A stretch of DNA of 64,000 bases from an uncultured Prevotellaceae bacterium (lineage in GTDB: Bacteria > Bacteroidota > Bacteroidia > Bacteroidales > Muribaculaceae), in NCBI GenBank assembly GCA_947165675.1, contig CAMVBJ010000010.1, positions 1 to 64,000 of the forward strand. The letters run 5' to 3'. The position numbers and the translations under genes are program-made. Below, in pieces: positions 63,026-64,000 of the stretch; within the stretch, counting starts at the first letter, position 1; each line of letters opens with the position of its first letter. The notes under the pieces are model-generated. The model did no database searches, was not told where the DNA came from, and saw nothing but the letters and a program-made list of their open reading frames with translations.

Positions 63026-63112
63026 ATGGAACAGAAAGCATTTGTAGCAACAGCGGCAACCATCGTCATTGCCATCGTCACGTTCATGACCAGCATTATC
63101 CTTTCACATTAA
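63026..63112 (+). CDS. 28-aa putative small membrane protein
   Basis: An ATG-initiated short frame, with residues MEQKAFVATAATIVIAIVTF, then MTSIILSH. One hydrophobic helix covers residues ~6-25. It lies on the operon's strand just after the inverted repeat. No homology is known to me; length makes chance possible. It could be a small membrane protein linked to the exporter or to the following lipoproteins. Confidence 0.4.
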   Translation: MEQKAFVATAATIVIAIVTFMTSIILSH

Positions 63113-63182
63113 TGGGGACATGGAGTGACCATTGTGAGTGATTTCATCAATAGTTATTAACCACAATCAACTCTCTTGAATC

Positions 63183-63794
63183 ATGAAAAGATTATCTATC
63201 ATCGCAGTGCTGATGCTGGCAACAGTGGTCCTCGTCTCCTGTGGCTCAGGCTCCGGTAAGAGCTCTTTAAGCAAGAAACTATTGATGACCACCATTCGGG
63301 TAAAGGCATCGGCCGACCTGATTGCCGTCAGCGATATCGAAATCACCTACAAGGGATCCGGCGGCGCAGATGTCACCGACACGATCAACTTGACCCATTG
63401 GACAAAAAAGATTGTCAATCATTCCTTCCCGACCGAAATCGGCATTGTCAATTATCGCCTGCTCATCAAGCCCGACGCCAAGCTGTCCAAGGACAGATGC
63501 AAACTGGGCCTGGAAGTCCAGTGCCAGAGCACGACACCGTTTGGGTTTGAGATGCCTATTGGCTCCGACTGGACCGAGAAACTCATCGACATCGATGACA
63601 TCGCCAGCAGCAAGGTTGTGCCCTATCTGGAGTCCCAGAATGCCAAGTCAGGCCTTTTCTACAATGGTTTTATGGGTTTTTACACCCACACCCAGGTGGT
63701 CAGCATCAACAATGGCCATTTTGAGATCAAATTGAAGCCCATCAATGCCGATGAACCAAACAATGATGAAACCTCTAAAGAAACAGAACGATGA
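63183..63794 (+). CDS. Lipoprotein, first of a tandem paralogous pair
   Basis: A 203-aa lipoprotein with signal and lipobox (LVSC, Cys20). Mature part has beta-strand segments (IRVKASADLIAVSDIEITYKGSGGADVTDTINL, FEMPIGSDWTEKLID). The acidic tail is NADEPNNDETSKETER. The next gene, overlapping by 4 nt, encodes a similar protein at the right edge. No family recognised; position suggests an envelope function with duplicated genes. Confidence 0.7.
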   Translation: MKRLSIIAVLMLATVVLVSCGSGSGKSSLSKKLLMTTIRVKASADLIAVSDIEITYKGSGGADVTDTINLTHWTKKIVNHSFPTEIGIVNYRLLIKPDAKLSKDRCKLGLEVQCQSTTPFGFEMPIGSDWTEKLIDIDDIASSKVVPYLESQNAKSGLFYNGFMGFYTHTQVVSINNGHFEIKLKPINADEPNNDETSKETER

Positions 63795-64000
63795 AAAAGC
63801 TATTATCTCACGCCACAATCACGGCACTTGCCGCTCTCGCATTGATGTCCTGCGGACAGCATCAAGAAGATGCTGAGAAAGACGTATCTCTCAAAGTAAC
63901 CTACAGTATTGACTGCTCAAAGGACTTGATGGACTTGTGTGACCTGGTTGTCACCTATAAAGGTGATGCTGGGGTCGACGTCGTTGATACAATCAGCGCT
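63791..64000 (+). CDS. Lipoprotein, second of a tandem pair (partial, runs off window)
   Basis: 70 codons are visible from an ATG overlapping the preceding stop. A lipobox (LMSC, Cys21) follows a MKKLLSHATITAL signal. The segment SLKVTYSIDCSKDLMDLCDLVVTYKGDAGVDVVDTI parallels residues ~38-70 of the preceding protein, including a shared VTYKG-DAG-type stretch, so the genes look like duplicates. The 3' end lies outside the window. Confidence 0.65.
   Translation, partial: MKKLLSHATITALAALALMSCGQHQEDAEKDVSLKVTYSIDCSKDLMDLCDLVVTYKGDAGVDVVDTISA

Overview
The window looks like a chromosome segment of a gut- or rumen-type Bacteroidales (Muribaculaceae/Prevotellaceae-like; the genus cannot be fixed from sequence alone). 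The evidence is the Bacteroidota promoter signature (TTTG, about 20 nt, then TAnnTTTG) ahead of many genes, weak Shine-Dalgarno sites, many lipoproteins, a SusD-like protein, a TonB receptor/DUF4249 pair, a BspA-type leucine-rich repeat protein, and several secreted proteins with dockerin-like EF-hand dyads. Coding DNA is mostly GC-rich and the intergenic repeats are AT-rich. No rRNA, CRISPR array or complete prophage was seen.

Layout. 1-2.5 kb: the end of an acyltransferase gene, a Wzi-like barrel and a lipoprotein. 2.7-6.2 kb: a TPR regulator divergent from a secreted dockerin protein, both 3' ends marked by copies of the same repeat. 6.2-9.6 kb: GH89 alpha-N-acetylglucosaminidase and a solitary tyrosine recombinase. 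9.7-14.1 kb: a lipoprotein/TonB receptor/DUF4249 operon. 14.1-21 kb: an accessory surface-protein region rich in inverted repeats: a 179-bp MITE-like element, two fold-back elements in opposite orientation, and a 26-bp inverted repeat enclosing the promoter of a 993-aa lipoprotein. It ends in a SUMF1-type protein split by two Ig-like domains. 21-25.5 kb: DUF554, PldA, GYF/CD225, DUF2752, tRNA-Gln and tyrS. 25.5-29.7 kb: an orphan promoter, a BspA-like protein whose signal peptide looks frameshifted, and a DUF3791/DUF3990 toxin-like operon. 29.7-37.5 kb: mutS, a HigBA-like pair, a small barrel/lipoprotein operon, an orphan ATPase and a U32 peptidase. 37.6-40.5 kb: an orphan SusD-like protein carrying a dockerin. 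40.7-49.7 kb: glgB, a zinc peptidase, pgeF, recF, DUF721, a thioesterase, a sugar-phosphate isomerase, a TPR-GDPD fusion and ribH. 50-57.3 kb: an alanine symporter, two tRNA-Asn genes, an S41 protease and mfd. 57.4-64 kb: a Cthe_2159-like beta-helix protein, a dockerin protein, a GntR-controlled ABC exporter operon, a 28-codon membrane ORF and two tandem paralogous lipoproteins, the last cut by the window edge.

Housekeeping genes (mutS, recF, mfd, tyrS, glgB, ribH) alternate with envelope and glycan-related accessory genes. The accessory stretches carry the dispersed intergenic repeats. The most notable candidates are the possible promoter inversion upstream of the 993-aa lipoprotein, the interrupted SUMF1 protein, the dockerin-bearing SusD protein, and the DUF3791/DUF3990 operon.
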